Assembly: GCA_036555105.1 (NCBI GenBank) | Contig: DATBMA010000114.1 | Span: 1-64,000 of the forward strand | Source of the DNA: DATBMA01 sp036555105 | GTDB lineage: Bacteria; Actinomycetota; Acidimicrobiia; Spongiisociales; ZC4RG35 | Length of the DNA: 64,000 nucleotides | Direction: 5' to 3' | Shown: positions 16,769 through 25,286 of the stretch, piece by piece | Numbering within the stretch: the first letter of the stretch is position 1 | Layout of the letters: each line of letters opens with the position of its first letter | The notes under the pieces: generated by a model | Database searches by the model: none | The model's input: only the letters and a program-made list of their open reading frames with translations | Told to the model about the DNA's origin: nothing | Translations under genes and position numbers: made by a program

Positions 16769-17247
16769 GTCCCGAGGACCCGCCCCCGCCACCGTTCGAG
16801 CAGGTCGATGGTGGAGTTCGCATGAAGCTCGAACCGGATGAGGTGGAGTTCCTCGCTCAGGTGCCGTTGCTCCTGGCCGATGTGGCCTCGTTCGCCGAGG
16901 ATCCGGCGGCGGCCCGTCTCGAAGTGCCCGTCTACCTGGATGATCCCGAGGCAAATACCGATTGGTGGCGGCTCATGAAGGGGGAGCTGGTTTCGTCGCG
17001 GAATGCCGACCGGTCGGCGTTTGCCCTCCTGGTCGAGGCGGCCGCCGAGGGGACGGTCGCCTCACGATTGGAGGCCGAAGCGTTCTTGCGGGTCCTGGTC
17101 GAGGGACGGCTCGCCCTCGGCGCCAGGCTCGGTGTTGACACCGACGACGACTACGAAAAGCTGGACCCAGCCGATCTCGGGGCACTCGACTATCTCGCGC
17201 AAATGCAGGTGCTCCTGCTCGCCTGTCTCGACCTGCCGGACGCCTGA
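16765..17247 (+). CDS. DUF2017 family protein
   Basis: A 160-residue acidic protein that follows clpS with a GTGA overlap; an in-frame GTG at 16747 is an alternative. It begins with a Pro-rich segment, then MKLEPDEVEFLAQVPLLLAD and YLDDPEANTDWWRLMKGEL, and ends with LGALDYLAQMQVLLLACLD. These are the DUF2017 hallmarks. Function is unknown; the constant pairing with clpS in Actinobacteria suggests a link to N-end-rule proteolysis, which is inference from context. Confidence 0.8.
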   Translation: MSPEDPPPPPFEQVDGGVRMKLEPDEVEFLAQVPLLLADVASFAEDPAAARLEVPVYLDDPEANTDWWRLMKGELVSSRNADRSAFALLVEAAAEGTVASRLEAEAFLRVLVEGRLALGARLGVDTDDDYEKLDPADLGALDYLAQMQVLLLACLDLPDA

Positions 17248-17327
17248 GCCGACCAATCCCCTTCCCGGCGACACGCAGCCCGCCATCGTGAGTAGCTTCG
17301 GCCCTCAGTGTCGGCCGAGGAGGATTG

Positions 17328-17831
17328 ATGGAGGTTTCCTTGACTGTGAACGGCCGGGCCGTCCAGTCCGATGTCGAGCCCCGGACTCTGCTCGTGCACT
17401 TTCTGCGGGAGAATCTGAACCTCACCGGCACCCATGTGGGCTGTGAGACCGGCTACTGCGGGGCATGCACAGTCATGGTCGACGGCCGCACCGCCAAGTC
17501 GTGCACCCTTCTCGCCGTCCAGGCCGACGGCCGCGACATCACCACCATCGAGGGCCTGGCCGTGAACGGCGAGCTCCATGCCGTGCAGGAGGGATTCTGG
17601 GAGAGGCACGGGCTCCAGTGCGGCTACTGCACGCCCGGCATGATCATGTCGGCGGTTGGCCTCCTGCAGGAGAACCCCGATCCCACGGAGGACGAGATCC
17701 GGCACGGCATAGAGGGCAACCTCTGCCGCTGCACGGGGTACCACAACATCGTCAAGGCCATTGAGTACGCCGCCGCCAGGTTGCAGGGGAAGACACCGCC
17801 ACCGGCCGAATGGGAGGAGGTGTCGGCATGA
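17328..17831 (+). CDS. Molybdenum hydroxylase small subunit, 2Fe-2S (CoxS-like)
   Basis: A 167-residue iron-sulphur subunit. The plant-type 2Fe-2S site is CETGYCGACTVMVDG with its fourth Cys in KSCTLL (about residues 42-65). The second, helical 2Fe-2S domain has QCGYCTPGMIMS and EGNLCRCTGYHNIV. It passes electrons from the molybdenum site to the FAD subunit. GAGGAGG precedes the ATG. It is the first gene of a nine-gene same-strand cluster and overlaps the large-subunit gene by four bases. Confidence 0.93.
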   Translation: MEVSLTVNGRAVQSDVEPRTLLVHFLRENLNLTGTHVGCETGYCGACTVMVDGRTAKSCTLLAVQADGRDITTIEGLAVNGELHAVQEGFWERHGLQCGYCTPGMIMSAVGLLQENPDPTEDEIRHGIEGNLCRCTGYHNIVKAIEYAAARLQGKTPPPAEWEEVSA

Positions 17832-20212
17832 GCACCACCAGCGTTCTCGGCGGCGTCGTCAAGCGGCGCGAGGACCCGGCACTGGTCCGCGGCAAGGGGC
17901 TGTTTGTCGACGACCTCAAGGTGGCCGGCCTGGCCCACGTGGCCTTCGTCCGCAGTCCCCTGGCCCACGCCAAGATCAAGTCGATCGACACCACGGCCGC
18001 CATCGCCATGCCCGGGGTGCTCGCTGTCTACACCGCGGCCGAGGTCAACCACCTTGGGCCGCTGGTCGCGCAGGTGGCGGTCGGAAAGCTCCGGCCGCTG
18101 CTGGCAGACGGCGTCGTGAAGCACGTTGGCGAGGCAGTGGCGATGGTGGTGGCCGACAACCGCTATCAAGCGGCCGATGCCGCCGAGGCGGTAGAGGTGG
18201 ACTACGAGGCCTTGCCCGCAATAGTCGATCTCAAAGAGGCCCTGTCCGACAAGGCCAAGGTGCACGACGACCTCGATTCGAACGTCCTGATCACCTGGGA
18301 GGCGGGACCTTGGGGCAATGCCGAGGGGATCGCCGAGACCCAGGAGAAGATCAAGGCCGCCAAGGAGCAAGAGGGGGCGGTGGTGGTCTCCCTCGAGATG
18401 GTCAACCAGCGCCTGATCCCCACGGCCATCGAGCCCAGATCGGTGGTGGCGGATTGGAACAGCGGCTACGAGCGGTTCACAGTCCACTCCTCGACCCAGA
18501 TTCCCCATGCGCTGGCAGGTGCGCTGGCCAAGACCTTCGGGCTGGCCTCGAACGCCGTGCGGGTGATCGCCCCGGAGGTGGGAGGCGGGTTCGGCTGCAA
18601 GCTCAACGTCTACAACGACGAGGTGCTGGTCTGCTTCGCCTCCCAGCAATTGGGCAGGCCGGTCAAGTTCACCGAGACCCGCCGCGAGTCGCCCAACTCG
18701 ACGATTCAGGGTCGGGGTTGGATCGGCACCGCGACCATCACGGGAACGGCTGATGGGGAGATCCTCGGCTTCGAGCTCGTGGGCATCGCCGACATGGGTG
18801 CCTACACCCAGAACTTCACAGTCGCCATCCCCTTTCTCGGGACCTTCGTCGGCTCGGGCCAGTACGGCTTCCCCACCTATTGGAAGATCGACTGTGTGAC
18901 CACACACACGATGACCACCGACGCCTACCGGGGGGCAGGCCGGCCCGAGGCGATGTACTACCTCGAGCGAATCGTCGACGCCTACGCCCGCAAGATCGGG
19001 ATGGATGGGGCCGATGTGAGGAAGAGGAACTTCATCCCCGCCGAGGCGTTCCCCAACGCGGTGTCACCCATCGGCTTCGCGATGGACACTGGCCGTTACA
19101 ACGAGAACCTCGAAGCACTGGTGGCGCTGCCCGCCTATGCCGACATGCTGGCGGAGCGGGATGCAGCTCGAGCCGAGGGGAAGCTGGCGGGGTTCGGCCT
19201 CTCCAGCTATGTGGAGGTGTGTGGGTTCGGCCCCTCGGCACTGACCGGCCTCGGGTTCTCATGGTCGGCCTACGGCCTGCCTTCGGCCTTCAACGGATCC
19301 GGTCTGGTGCGGGTGAACCCCGACGGCACTGCAACGGTGATCATCGGGACCGGGCCCTCGGGCCAGGGGCACGAGACCACGTGGGCGCAGATCGTCGCGG
19401 AGCAGCTGGGGATGTCCGTCGATCAGATCAGGGTGACTCACGGTGACTCCGCCGAGTCGCCTTTTGGGGTCGGCACCTTCGGCTCCCGCTCGGCGGCAGT
19501 CGATGGGTCGGCCACCTATGAGGCCGCCCTGAAGGTCAAAGACAAGGCCTCGAAGATCGCGGCACACATGTTGGAGGCGAGCGAGAGCGATATTCGCTTT
19601 GAGGCAGGCGGCGCCCATGTGGCGGGCTCGCCCGAGAGCGCGGTGCCGTGGTCGGAGATCGCCCTCAGGGCCTACCAACCGCACACGCTGCCAGAAGGGA
19701 TGGAGGGTGGGCTGGAGGCCCACGCCATCTTCAGCCCCGGCAACGCCACCTGGCCCTTCGGTGCCCACGCCGCACTGGTGGAGGTTGACGCCGACACAGG
19801 TGACGTCCGGCTGCGCCGCTATCTGACGATGGACGACTGCGGCAACGTGATCAACCCGATGATCGTCGACGGGCAGCTGCATGGAGGCCTGGCCCAAGGG
19901 GTCGGGCAGGCGATGTTCGAGGAAGCCATCTATGACGATGACGGCAATCTGCTGACCACGTCGCTGATGGACTACCTGCTCCCCACCGCGGCCGACTTGC
20001 CGAACTGGGAGCTGCATCGGACCGTTACCCCGAGCAACGTCAACCCGCTCGGGGTCAAGGGGATCGGAGAGGCGGGAACTATCGGCTCGGCGCAGACAAT
20101 CGTCAACGCCGTGGTCGATGCCCTTTCTCCCCTCGGGGTCGAGCACGTCGAGATGCCGGTGCGGCCGCGGCGGGTGTGGGAAGCGATTCAGGCAGCCAAG
20201 GGAGGTAACTGA
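17828..20212 (+). CDS. Molybdenum hydroxylase large subunit, form II CoxL-like
   Basis: A 794-residue molybdopterin-binding catalytic subunit of the xanthine dehydrogenase/CO dehydrogenase family. The active-site loop reads AYRGAGR at residues 366-372. That is the form II motif; true (form I) aerobic CO dehydrogenases have AYxCSFR with a Cys that binds copper, so CO oxidation is unlikely to be the main activity. Other family marks are GGGFGCKLNVYNDEVLV, GPSGQGHETTWAQIVAEQLG and GVKGIGEAGTIGSAQTIVNAV, whose Glu is the likely catalytic base. The ATG overlaps the small-subunit stop. The substrate is unknown. Confidence 0.9.
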   Translation: MSTTSVLGGVVKRREDPALVRGKGLFVDDLKVAGLAHVAFVRSPLAHAKIKSIDTTAAIAMPGVLAVYTAAEVNHLGPLVAQVAVGKLRPLLADGVVKHVGEAVAMVVADNRYQAADAAEAVEVDYEALPAIVDLKEALSDKAKVHDDLDSNVLITWEAGPWGNAEGIAETQEKIKAAKEQEGAVVVSLEMVNQRLIPTAIEPRSVVADWNSGYERFTVHSSTQIPHALAGALAKTFGLASNAVRVIAPEVGGGFGCKLNVYNDEVLVCFASQQLGRPVKFTETRRESPNSTIQGRGWIGTATITGTADGEILGFELVGIADMGAYTQNFTVAIPFLGTFVGSGQYGFPTYWKIDCVTTHTMTTDAYRGAGRPEAMYYLERIVDAYARKIGMDGADVRKRNFIPAEAFPNAVSPIGFAMDTGRYNENLEALVALPAYADMLAERDAARAEGKLAGFGLSSYVEVCGFGPSALTGLGFSWSAYGLPSAFNGSGLVRVNPDGTATVIIGTGPSGQGHETTWAQIVAEQLGMSVDQIRVTHGDSAESPFGVGTFGSRSAAVDGSATYEAALKVKDKASKIAAHMLEASESDIRFEAGGAHVAGSPESAVPWSEIALRAYQPHTLPEGMEGGLEAHAIFSPGNATWPFGAHAALVEVDADTGDVRLRRYLTMDDCGNVINPMIVDGQLHGGLAQGVGQAMFEEAIYDDDGNLLTTSLMDYLLPTAADLPNWELHRTVTPSNVNPLGVKGIGEAGTIGSAQTIVNAVVDALSPLGVEHVEMPVRPRRVWEAIQAAKGGN

Positions 20213-21054
20213 TGTACCCGCGCAAGTTCGATTACGCGGCGCCGACCACCCTGGCCGAGGCCCTGTCCGCGCTCTCGGGCGAAAACGCCAAGGTCATGGC
20301 CGGCGGGATGAGCCTGATCCCTCTGCTGAAGCTCCGCCTGCTGTCACCGGCTCTGGTCGTCGACCTCGGCCGGCTCGAGGGCCTCGACAGCATCGATGAC
20401 CGCGGCGACCACCTGGCGATCGGGGCGCTGGTTCGCCATTACCAGACGGCTGGAGCCGAATCGTTGCCGGCAGCCCTGCGGACTGCGGCGGGCTGGACCG
20501 GGGACGTCCAGGTCCGCAATCGCGGCACCACCTGCGGCTCGGTTGCCCACGCCGATCTGGCCTCCGACCAGCCCGGTGCCATCCTGGCGCTCGGAGGGAC
20601 CATGGTCGCTCAGGGCCCCGGCGGCACCAGGGAGATCGCGGCCGACGACTTCTTCGTCGACGCCATGACCACCGCACTCGGAGCTGATGAAATCCTGACC
20701 GAGATCAGAGTCCCGAAGAAGGAGGGCTCGTCGGCCTACGACAAGCTCGGCCGGAGGGGAGGGCACACCGACTACGCGGTGGCGGGGGCGGCGGCCTGGG
20801 TGGCCAAGTCGAACGGTGCCATTTCGGACTGCCGGGTGGCGCTGACCGGCGTCAGCACCAAGCCGACGCTGGCCACCGCTGTGGCTGAGGCCGTGATCGG
20901 GACCGATGGCTCGGGCAAGGCGATCGAAGCCGCAGCGGCCAAGGCGGCTGACGGGATCCCGATTCTCGAGGACCTTTACGGCACCGTCGCATACAAGACC
21001 CATCTCGCCCAGGTCTTCACCAGGCGTGCCCTGACTGCCGCATTGGCAGGCTGA
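20212..21054 (+). CDS. Molybdenum hydroxylase FAD subunit (CoxM-like)
   Basis: A 280-residue medium subunit that binds FAD and delivers electrons onward. The N-terminus has FDYAAPTTLAEALSALSG and the first FAD loop AGGMSLIPLLKLRLL; the second FAD motif is NRGTTCGSVAHADLASD. The C-terminal CO-dehydrogenase flavoprotein domain starts near residue 175. The ATG shares one base with the stop of the large subunit (TGATG). The S-L-M order differs from the M-S-L order of classic form I cox operons and is usual for form II clusters. Confidence 0.92.
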   Translation: MYPRKFDYAAPTTLAEALSALSGENAKVMAGGMSLIPLLKLRLLSPALVVDLGRLEGLDSIDDRGDHLAIGALVRHYQTAGAESLPAALRTAAGWTGDVQVRNRGTTCGSVAHADLASDQPGAILALGGTMVAQGPGGTREIAADDFFVDAMTTALGADEILTEIRVPKKEGSSAYDKLGRRGGHTDYAVAGAAAWVAKSNGAISDCRVALTGVSTKPTLATAVAEAVIGTDGSGKAIEAAAAKAADGIPILEDLYGTVAYKTHLAQVFTRRALTAALAG

Positions 21055-21057
21055 AGA

Positions 21058-21104
21058 GAGTCTCACGTCTCACGACCAAGACGTGAGTAGTGAGCCTCGA
21101 GCCT
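21058..21104. repeat. Intergenic phased repeat, copy 4
   Basis: A heptamer-phased copy directly after the FAD subunit. CTCACGTCT at 21062-21070 pairs perfectly with AGACGTGAG at 21079-21087 over an 8-base loop, followed by TAGTGAG and CCTCGAG units. It separates the structural genes from the MoxR/VWA maturation genes. Confidence 0.75.
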
Positions 21105-21138
21105 CTGGACTCGCGACCCTCTCCTAGCCTGTCCCCAA

Positions 21139-21171
21139 ATGTCCGAAGTCACCCGATCCGGCTCCAGATGA
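21139..21171 (+). other. Ten-codon leader reading frame overlapping the MoxR start
   Basis: ATG TCC GAA GTC and six more codons end in a TGA whose first two bases are the last two of the ATG at 21168. TAGCCT at 21125-21130 would place a transcription start about two bases before this ATG. It could be a translated leader that couples to moxR, or chance. The peptide would read MSEVTRSGSR. Confidence 0.35.
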
Positions 21172-22049
21172 TCGAATCCATCGAGGACGTGGCCGAGCAG
21201 CTGGCCGGAAAGCAATACGTGGCCGATCGGGGGCTGGCGGTGGCCGTCTACCTGGCGCTGCGGCTGGGACGTCCCCTGTTTCTCGAAGGTGAGGCGGGAG
21301 TCGGCAAGACCGAGGTCGCCAAGGTCCTCGCTGCTTGCCTGGATGCCGAGCTCATACGCCTGCAGTGCTACGAGGGCCTCGATATCGCCCACGCGGTATA
21401 CGAGTGGGACTACCCGCGGCAGATGCTGGCAATACGCCTGATCGAAGCAGGCGGCACGCCGGAGAAGCTGGAAGTCGACGACATCATGAGCCGCGACTAC
21501 CTGATTGCCCGTCCCCTCCTGCGAGCCGTCGAGGAGTCGGCGGCAGGGCGACGGCCAGTGCTCCTGATCGATGAGATCGATCGTGCCGACGAGGAGTTCG
21601 AGGCCTATCTCCTCGAGCTCCTGTCGGACTTCCAGGTGACGATCCCCGAGATCGGGACCATTGCAGCTGGAGAGCCTCCGGTCGTTGTCATCACCTCAAA
21701 CCGCACCAGGGAGATCCACGACGCCCTCAAGCGTCGCTGCATCTATCACTGGATCGACTATCCCGACCTCGAACGAGAGATCGAGATCGTCAAGCGCAAG
21801 GTCCCCGACCTGGAGGGGCGGCTGGCGCGCCAGCTGGCGCTGGCGATGGCCGATCTCCGGTCGTTCGAGCTCTTCAAACCACCGGGTGTGGCGGAGACCT
21901 TGGATTGGGCGTCAGCACTCAAGGTGCTGGATGCGGCCAGGCTCGATGCCGGGATTGTGAATGAGACCCTCGGCGTCGTCCTGAAGTACCGGGAGGACGT
22001 CGACTCGGTTCGCCGGCGGGGCCCCGAGCTTCTTGTGCACGAGGCGTAG
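21168..22049 (+). CDS. MoxR family AAA+ ATPase (CoxD-like)
   Basis: A 293-residue AAA+ ATPase. Walker A is EGEAGVGKTEVAKVLA, Walker B VLLIDEIDRADEEFEAYLLE, and ITSNRTREIHDALKRRCIYHWI carries sensor 1 and the arginine finger region. In Oligotropha-type clusters CoxD is an AAA+ chaperone needed to build the Cu/Mo centre of the large subunit; a similar maturation role is likely here. The ATG at 21168 has no ribosome site but overlaps a ten-codon leader frame. The next gene encodes its usual VWA partner. Confidence 0.88.
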   Translation: MIESIEDVAEQLAGKQYVADRGLAVAVYLALRLGRPLFLEGEAGVGKTEVAKVLAACLDAELIRLQCYEGLDIAHAVYEWDYPRQMLAIRLIEAGGTPEKLEVDDIMSRDYLIARPLLRAVEESAAGRRPVLLIDEIDRADEEFEAYLLELLSDFQVTIPEIGTIAAGEPPVVVITSNRTREIHDALKRRCIYHWIDYPDLEREIEIVKRKVPDLEGRLARQLALAMADLRSFELFKPPGVAETLDWASALKVLDAARLDAGIVNETLGVVLKYREDVDSVRRRGPELLVHEA

Positions 22050-22058
22050 CCCGGCTCG

Positions 22059-23168
22059 ATGCCCGCCTCATCGCTGTTGGTCGAGTTCACCCAAGAGTTG
22101 CGCGAGGGCGGCCTGCCGGTGCCATCTTCCACCGCGGCCGATCTCTCGACCGCGGCGGATCTGGTCGGCCTCGCCCGGCCGGCGGACGTCTACTTCGCCT
22201 TCCGCTCCCTGGTGGTTTCCCGGCACGAGGAGATCGCCGTCTTCAACCGGGTCTTCGTCGAGTTCTTCGGCACCAGAGGGCACATCGGCGACATCAGGGT
22301 CGGCGCTCCCGAGCCGGGCCGGCCCTGGGCTGTGTCTGCCAGGAAGGGGTTGATGGGAGGGGCTCCCGACAACGTCGAGACAGAGGCGACCGCGGTGGGG
22401 GCTTCCAGCCGAGAGCGCCTGCGGCGCCGTGACTTCGCGGAGCTCAGCCCGGACGAGGTGAGAGAGCTGCGGTCCCTCGTCTCCCGGATGCTCTGGGAGC
22501 CGGGTTGGGTGCGCAGCCGTCGATACCGCCCATCCCGAGGGGGTGATCGCCCTGATCTGCGGAGGACCTTGCGCCAGGCCACGGGCCCGGAGGGGGACCT
22601 GATGCAGCTGGCCCGCTCCGAGCGGAAGCTCAAGCGCAGGCCGTTGATCTTCATCGCCGACGTGTCCGGGTCGATGGAGCGCTACTCGGAGATGTTGCTC
22701 TATTTCGCCCACGCTGCCAACGGGCGCCTCGGGAGGCTGGAGGCATTTGTCTTCGGCACGCGCCTGACCCGCATCACCCGCCAGCTCGGTACCCGCGACC
22801 CGGCAGTGGCAGTGGCCGAGGTGGCCAGGGCCGTTCTCGACTGGTCGGGGGGCACTCGTATCGGGGAGTCGCTCGCCACGTTCAACCGCGAGTGGTCGCG
22901 GCGAGTCACCCGGGGTGGGGCTGTGGCCGTGCTCATCTCGGACGGCTGGGATCGAGGCAATCCCGAGCTCCTGGCAGATGAGCTCGCCCGCCTTCGACGC
23001 TCGGTGCACCGGCTCATATGGCTCAACCCCCTGGCCGGGAGGCCCGGCTACGAGCCGGTCACGCTGGGGATGAACGCAGCGCTCCCTTATGTCGACGACT
23101 TCCTCCCGGCTGCCACCTTCGATGACATGGTGGGGCTGGTCGACCTGCTGGAGTCGATCAAGCCGTGA
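22059..23168 (+). CDS. VWA domain protein (CoxE-like)
   Basis: A 369-residue protein with a C-terminal von Willebrand A domain. The metal-ion-dependent adhesion site DVSGSMERYSEM (DxSxS) is near residue 206, and TRIGESLATFN and LISDGWDRGNPELLADEL supply the other site residues. The N-terminal 190 residues are the CoxE-type helical region. VWA proteins of this type work with MoxR ATPases in inserting or activating metal centres. It follows the moxR-like gene by 9 bases in the same orientation. Confidence 0.88.
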   Translation: MPASSLLVEFTQELREGGLPVPSSTAADLSTAADLVGLARPADVYFAFRSLVVSRHEEIAVFNRVFVEFFGTRGHIGDIRVGAPEPGRPWAVSARKGLMGGAPDNVETEATAVGASSRERLRRRDFAELSPDEVRELRSLVSRMLWEPGWVRSRRYRPSRGGDRPDLRRTLRQATGPEGDLMQLARSERKLKRRPLIFIADVSGSMERYSEMLLYFAHAANGRLGRLEAFVFGTRLTRITRQLGTRDPAVAVAEVARAVLDWSGGTRIGESLATFNREWSRRVTRGGAVAVLISDGWDRGNPELLADELARLRRSVHRLIWLNPLAGRPGYEPVTLGMNAALPYVDDFLPAATFDDMVGLVDLLESIKP

Positions 23169-23169
23169 G

Positions 23170-23207
23170 GGAGTCGTGAGACGTGAGACGCGAGACGTGA
23201 GGACTCC
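23170..23207. repeat. Intergenic phased repeat, copy 5
   Basis: GGAGTC at 23170-23175 and GACTCC at 23202-23207 enclose an unbroken 7-bp tandem: GTGAGAC, GTGAGAC, GCGAGAC, GTGAG. It fills the gap between the VWA gene and the first xdhC half. Confidence 0.8.
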
Positions 23208-23220
23208 TAGGCTTTTCCCC

Positions 23221-23532
23221 GTGCTCTCTGAGGCTCTCGACATCCGGCGCCGGTGGCAGTCAGAGGGAAAGGACGTTGCCGCCGCCACCGTGGTGAGGGT
23301 CTCCGGCAGCGCTCCCCGCCCGCTCGGATCCCGCTTTCTGGTGTCCTCCGCCGGCGACATGGAAGGCTCGGTCTCGGGGGGATGCGTGGAGAACGACGTG
23401 TTCGTTCATGCTCAGGAGGTGATCTCCTCGGGCCGGCCCAGGTTGGTGACCTACGGGATCGCCGACGATGACGCCATGGCGGTGGGGCTGGCCTGCGGCG
23501 GAACCATCCAGGTGTTCATCGAGCCCTGGTGA
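23221..23532 (+). CDS. XdhC/CoxI family protein, N-terminal half
   Basis: A 103-residue protein equal to only the first domain of XdhC: AAATVVRVSGSAPRPLGSRFLV, then GSVSGGCVENDVF with the conserved cysteine, and GIADDDAMAVGLACGGTIQVF. XdhC binds molybdenum cofactor and promotes its sulphuration and insertion into the large subunit. The Rossmann half is encoded by the next gene, with a GTGA overlap, so this is a split XdhC rather than a broken gene. The GTG lies 8 bases after TAGGCT and has no ribosome site. Confidence 0.85.
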   Translation: MLSEALDIRRRWQSEGKDVAAATVVRVSGSAPRPLGSRFLVSSAGDMEGSVSGGCVENDVFVHAQEVISSGRPRLVTYGIADDDAMAVGLACGGTIQVFIEPW

Positions 23533-24290
23533 CGGGAGTCCTCGATGCGGCGGCCGCCCTCGTAGCCGCCGAGCGATTCGGAGCCCTGGCCACGGTCGTG
23601 GCCGGGCCCGACCTGGGAGCCAGTGCCCTCCTGGATATCGACCGTGGCTGGGAGGCCGGCAGCCTTCCGGTTGCGCTCGCGGATCCGGTTGCCGCCGACG
23701 CCGTCGCCCTCGTGTCCCGTGAGCTCAGTCGCACCCTTGCATATGACGACTACGACGTGTTCATCGAAGCGATCGTTCCCCGACCCCACCTGGTCATCTT
23801 CGGGGCAGTCCACATCGGCCAGGAATTGTGTGCGATTGGTCGCCGCATGGGATTCCATGTGACGGTGGCCGACGCCCGCCCTGCCTTCACCACCCCGGAG
23901 AGGTTCCCCGAGGCCGATGTGCTCCTGGTCGGCTGGCCCGACCAGGTCGAGGTGGAGTTCGATCGGAGAACCCATGTCGTGGTTCTCTCCCATGACGCCC
24001 GTTTCGAGGATCCCTTGTGGCCGCGGGTCCTCGACTCCCCAGCTGCCTATGTGGGGGCAATGGGTAGCAGGAAGACAGTGGCCAGACGGAGACGAAAGCT
24101 CGAGGCGGCCGGGTTCACGGAAGCGGCGATAGACCGTATCCATGGCCCGATCGGCCTCCCCATCGGGGCGGAGACACCGGCCGAGGTGGCGGTTGCGATC
24201 CTCGCCGAGATCACCGCCAATCGGTACCGGCCGGACCAGCCCCTCGAGTTGATCGGACAGGATCGGCCCGGAGCGCTGGGCGGCGGCTAG
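23529..24290 (+). CDS. XdhC family protein, C-terminal Rossmann half
   Basis: A 253-residue partner of the preceding short gene. The second half has the XdhC Rossmann fold: LVIFGAVHIGQELCAIGRRM, VVLSHDARFEDPLWPRVLDS, AYVGAMGSRKT and the C-terminal GPIGLPIGAETPAEVAVAIL. The N-terminal roughly 90 residues resemble a degenerate XdhC first domain. It likely matures the molybdenum cofactor for the hydroxylase. Its GTG overlaps the previous stop by four bases, which argues for coupled, roughly equal synthesis. Confidence 0.85.
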   Translation: MTGVLDAAAALVAAERFGALATVVAGPDLGASALLDIDRGWEAGSLPVALADPVAADAVALVSRELSRTLAYDDYDVFIEAIVPRPHLVIFGAVHIGQELCAIGRRMGFHVTVADARPAFTTPERFPEADVLLVGWPDQVEVEFDRRTHVVVLSHDARFEDPLWPRVLDSPAAYVGAMGSRKTVARRRRKLEAAGFTEAAIDRIHGPIGLPIGAETPAEVAVAILAEITANRYRPDQPLELIGQDRPGALGGG

Positions 24291-24299
24291 AAACCACAC

Positions 24300-25286
24300 A
24301 TGCGATTCGGCGCCTTCGTTCCACAGGGCTGGCAGCTCGACCTGGCCGGCATTCCCACAGACCGCCACTGGGAGACCATCTCCGGCGTGGCCTCCCGGTT
24401 GGAGGCGAACGGATTCGAGAACGCCTTCGTCTTCGACCATTTCCACACCACTCCGATCCCCACCCAAGAGGTGACTTACGAGGCGTGGACGCTGATGGGT
24501 GCCCTCTCTGTGGTCACCAGCACGATCAGGCTCGGCCAGATGTGCACATGCAACTCCTACCGCCCACCTGCCTATCTGGCCAAGGTCGCCGCCTCGATCG
24601 ATGTCCTCTCGGGAGGGCGCCTCGACATGGGGATCGGGGCCGGCTGGTACGAGCACGAGTACCTCGGCTACGGCTTCGAGTTCCCGCGCCCATCTGTCCG
24701 CATCGGCCAGCTGGAGGAGGCAGTCCAGATCATGGAGAAGATGTGGACCGAGGACGAGGTGCATTTCGACGGCAAGCACTACCAATTGCGGGGTGCCATC
24801 TGCCAGCCCAAGCCGGTGCAGAAGCCCCACATCCCGCTGTGGATCGCGGGAGGGGGAGAGGAGAAGACCCTGAGAGTGGCCGCCCGCCACGCGGCCTACA
24901 CCAACTTCGGGATCACGGTGGAGGAGTTCGCGCGCAAGTCGGGGATCCTGGCCGGGCATTGCCAGGAGGCCGGGACGGACTTCGATCAAATCGTCCGTTC
25001 CGCCAGCTTTCGGATCGTGATCGCCGAGTCGGAGGCGGGAGTGTCCGAGAAGCTCGAGGCGATCCGCTCCCACTACGGGCAATTCGTGGACGGGGAGGAG
25101 TTGGAGAAGCGGATGCGCTTCTACGGGCACATGGCCGGCACTCCCGACCAGCTCATCGAACGACTCCAGCCATGGATCGAGGCTGGGGCTTCGTATGCGG
25201 TCTGTTACTTCCCGCTGGCTGCATACGACTCTTCCGGGATCGACCTGTTCGGAAAGACGGTCCTCCCCTCCCTGGCCGGGACGTGA
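24300..25286 (+). CDS. LLM-class F420-dependent oxidoreductase
   Basis: A 328-residue TIM-barrel enzyme of the luciferase-like family, in the subgroup that uses coenzyme F420 in Actinobacteria. Marks are FENAFVFDHFHTTP, IRLGQMCTCNSYRPPAYLAK, DVLSGGRLDMGIGAGWYEHEY and PLWIAGGGEEKTLRVAARHA. F420 use is inferred from the family. It sits between xdhC and the mocA-like gene with a GTGA overlap to the latter, so it belongs to the cluster and may act on the same substrate or its product. Confidence 0.85.
   Translation: MRFGAFVPQGWQLDLAGIPTDRHWETISGVASRLEANGFENAFVFDHFHTTPIPTQEVTYEAWTLMGALSVVTSTIRLGQMCTCNSYRPPAYLAKVAASIDVLSGGRLDMGIGAGWYEHEYLGYGFEFPRPSVRIGQLEEAVQIMEKMWTEDEVHFDGKHYQLRGAICQPKPVQKPHIPLWIAGGGEEKTLRVAARHAAYTNFGITVEEFARKSGILAGHCQEAGTDFDQIVRSASFRIVIAESEAGVSEKLEAIRSHYGQFVDGEELEKRMRFYGHMAGTPDQLIERLQPWIEAGASYAVCYFPLAAYDSSGIDLFGKTVLPSLAGT

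Noticed and set aside
17828..20212. True aerobic CO dehydrogenase (form I CoxL)
   Set aside because: The loop is AYRGAGR without the copper-binding Cys of AYxCSFR.
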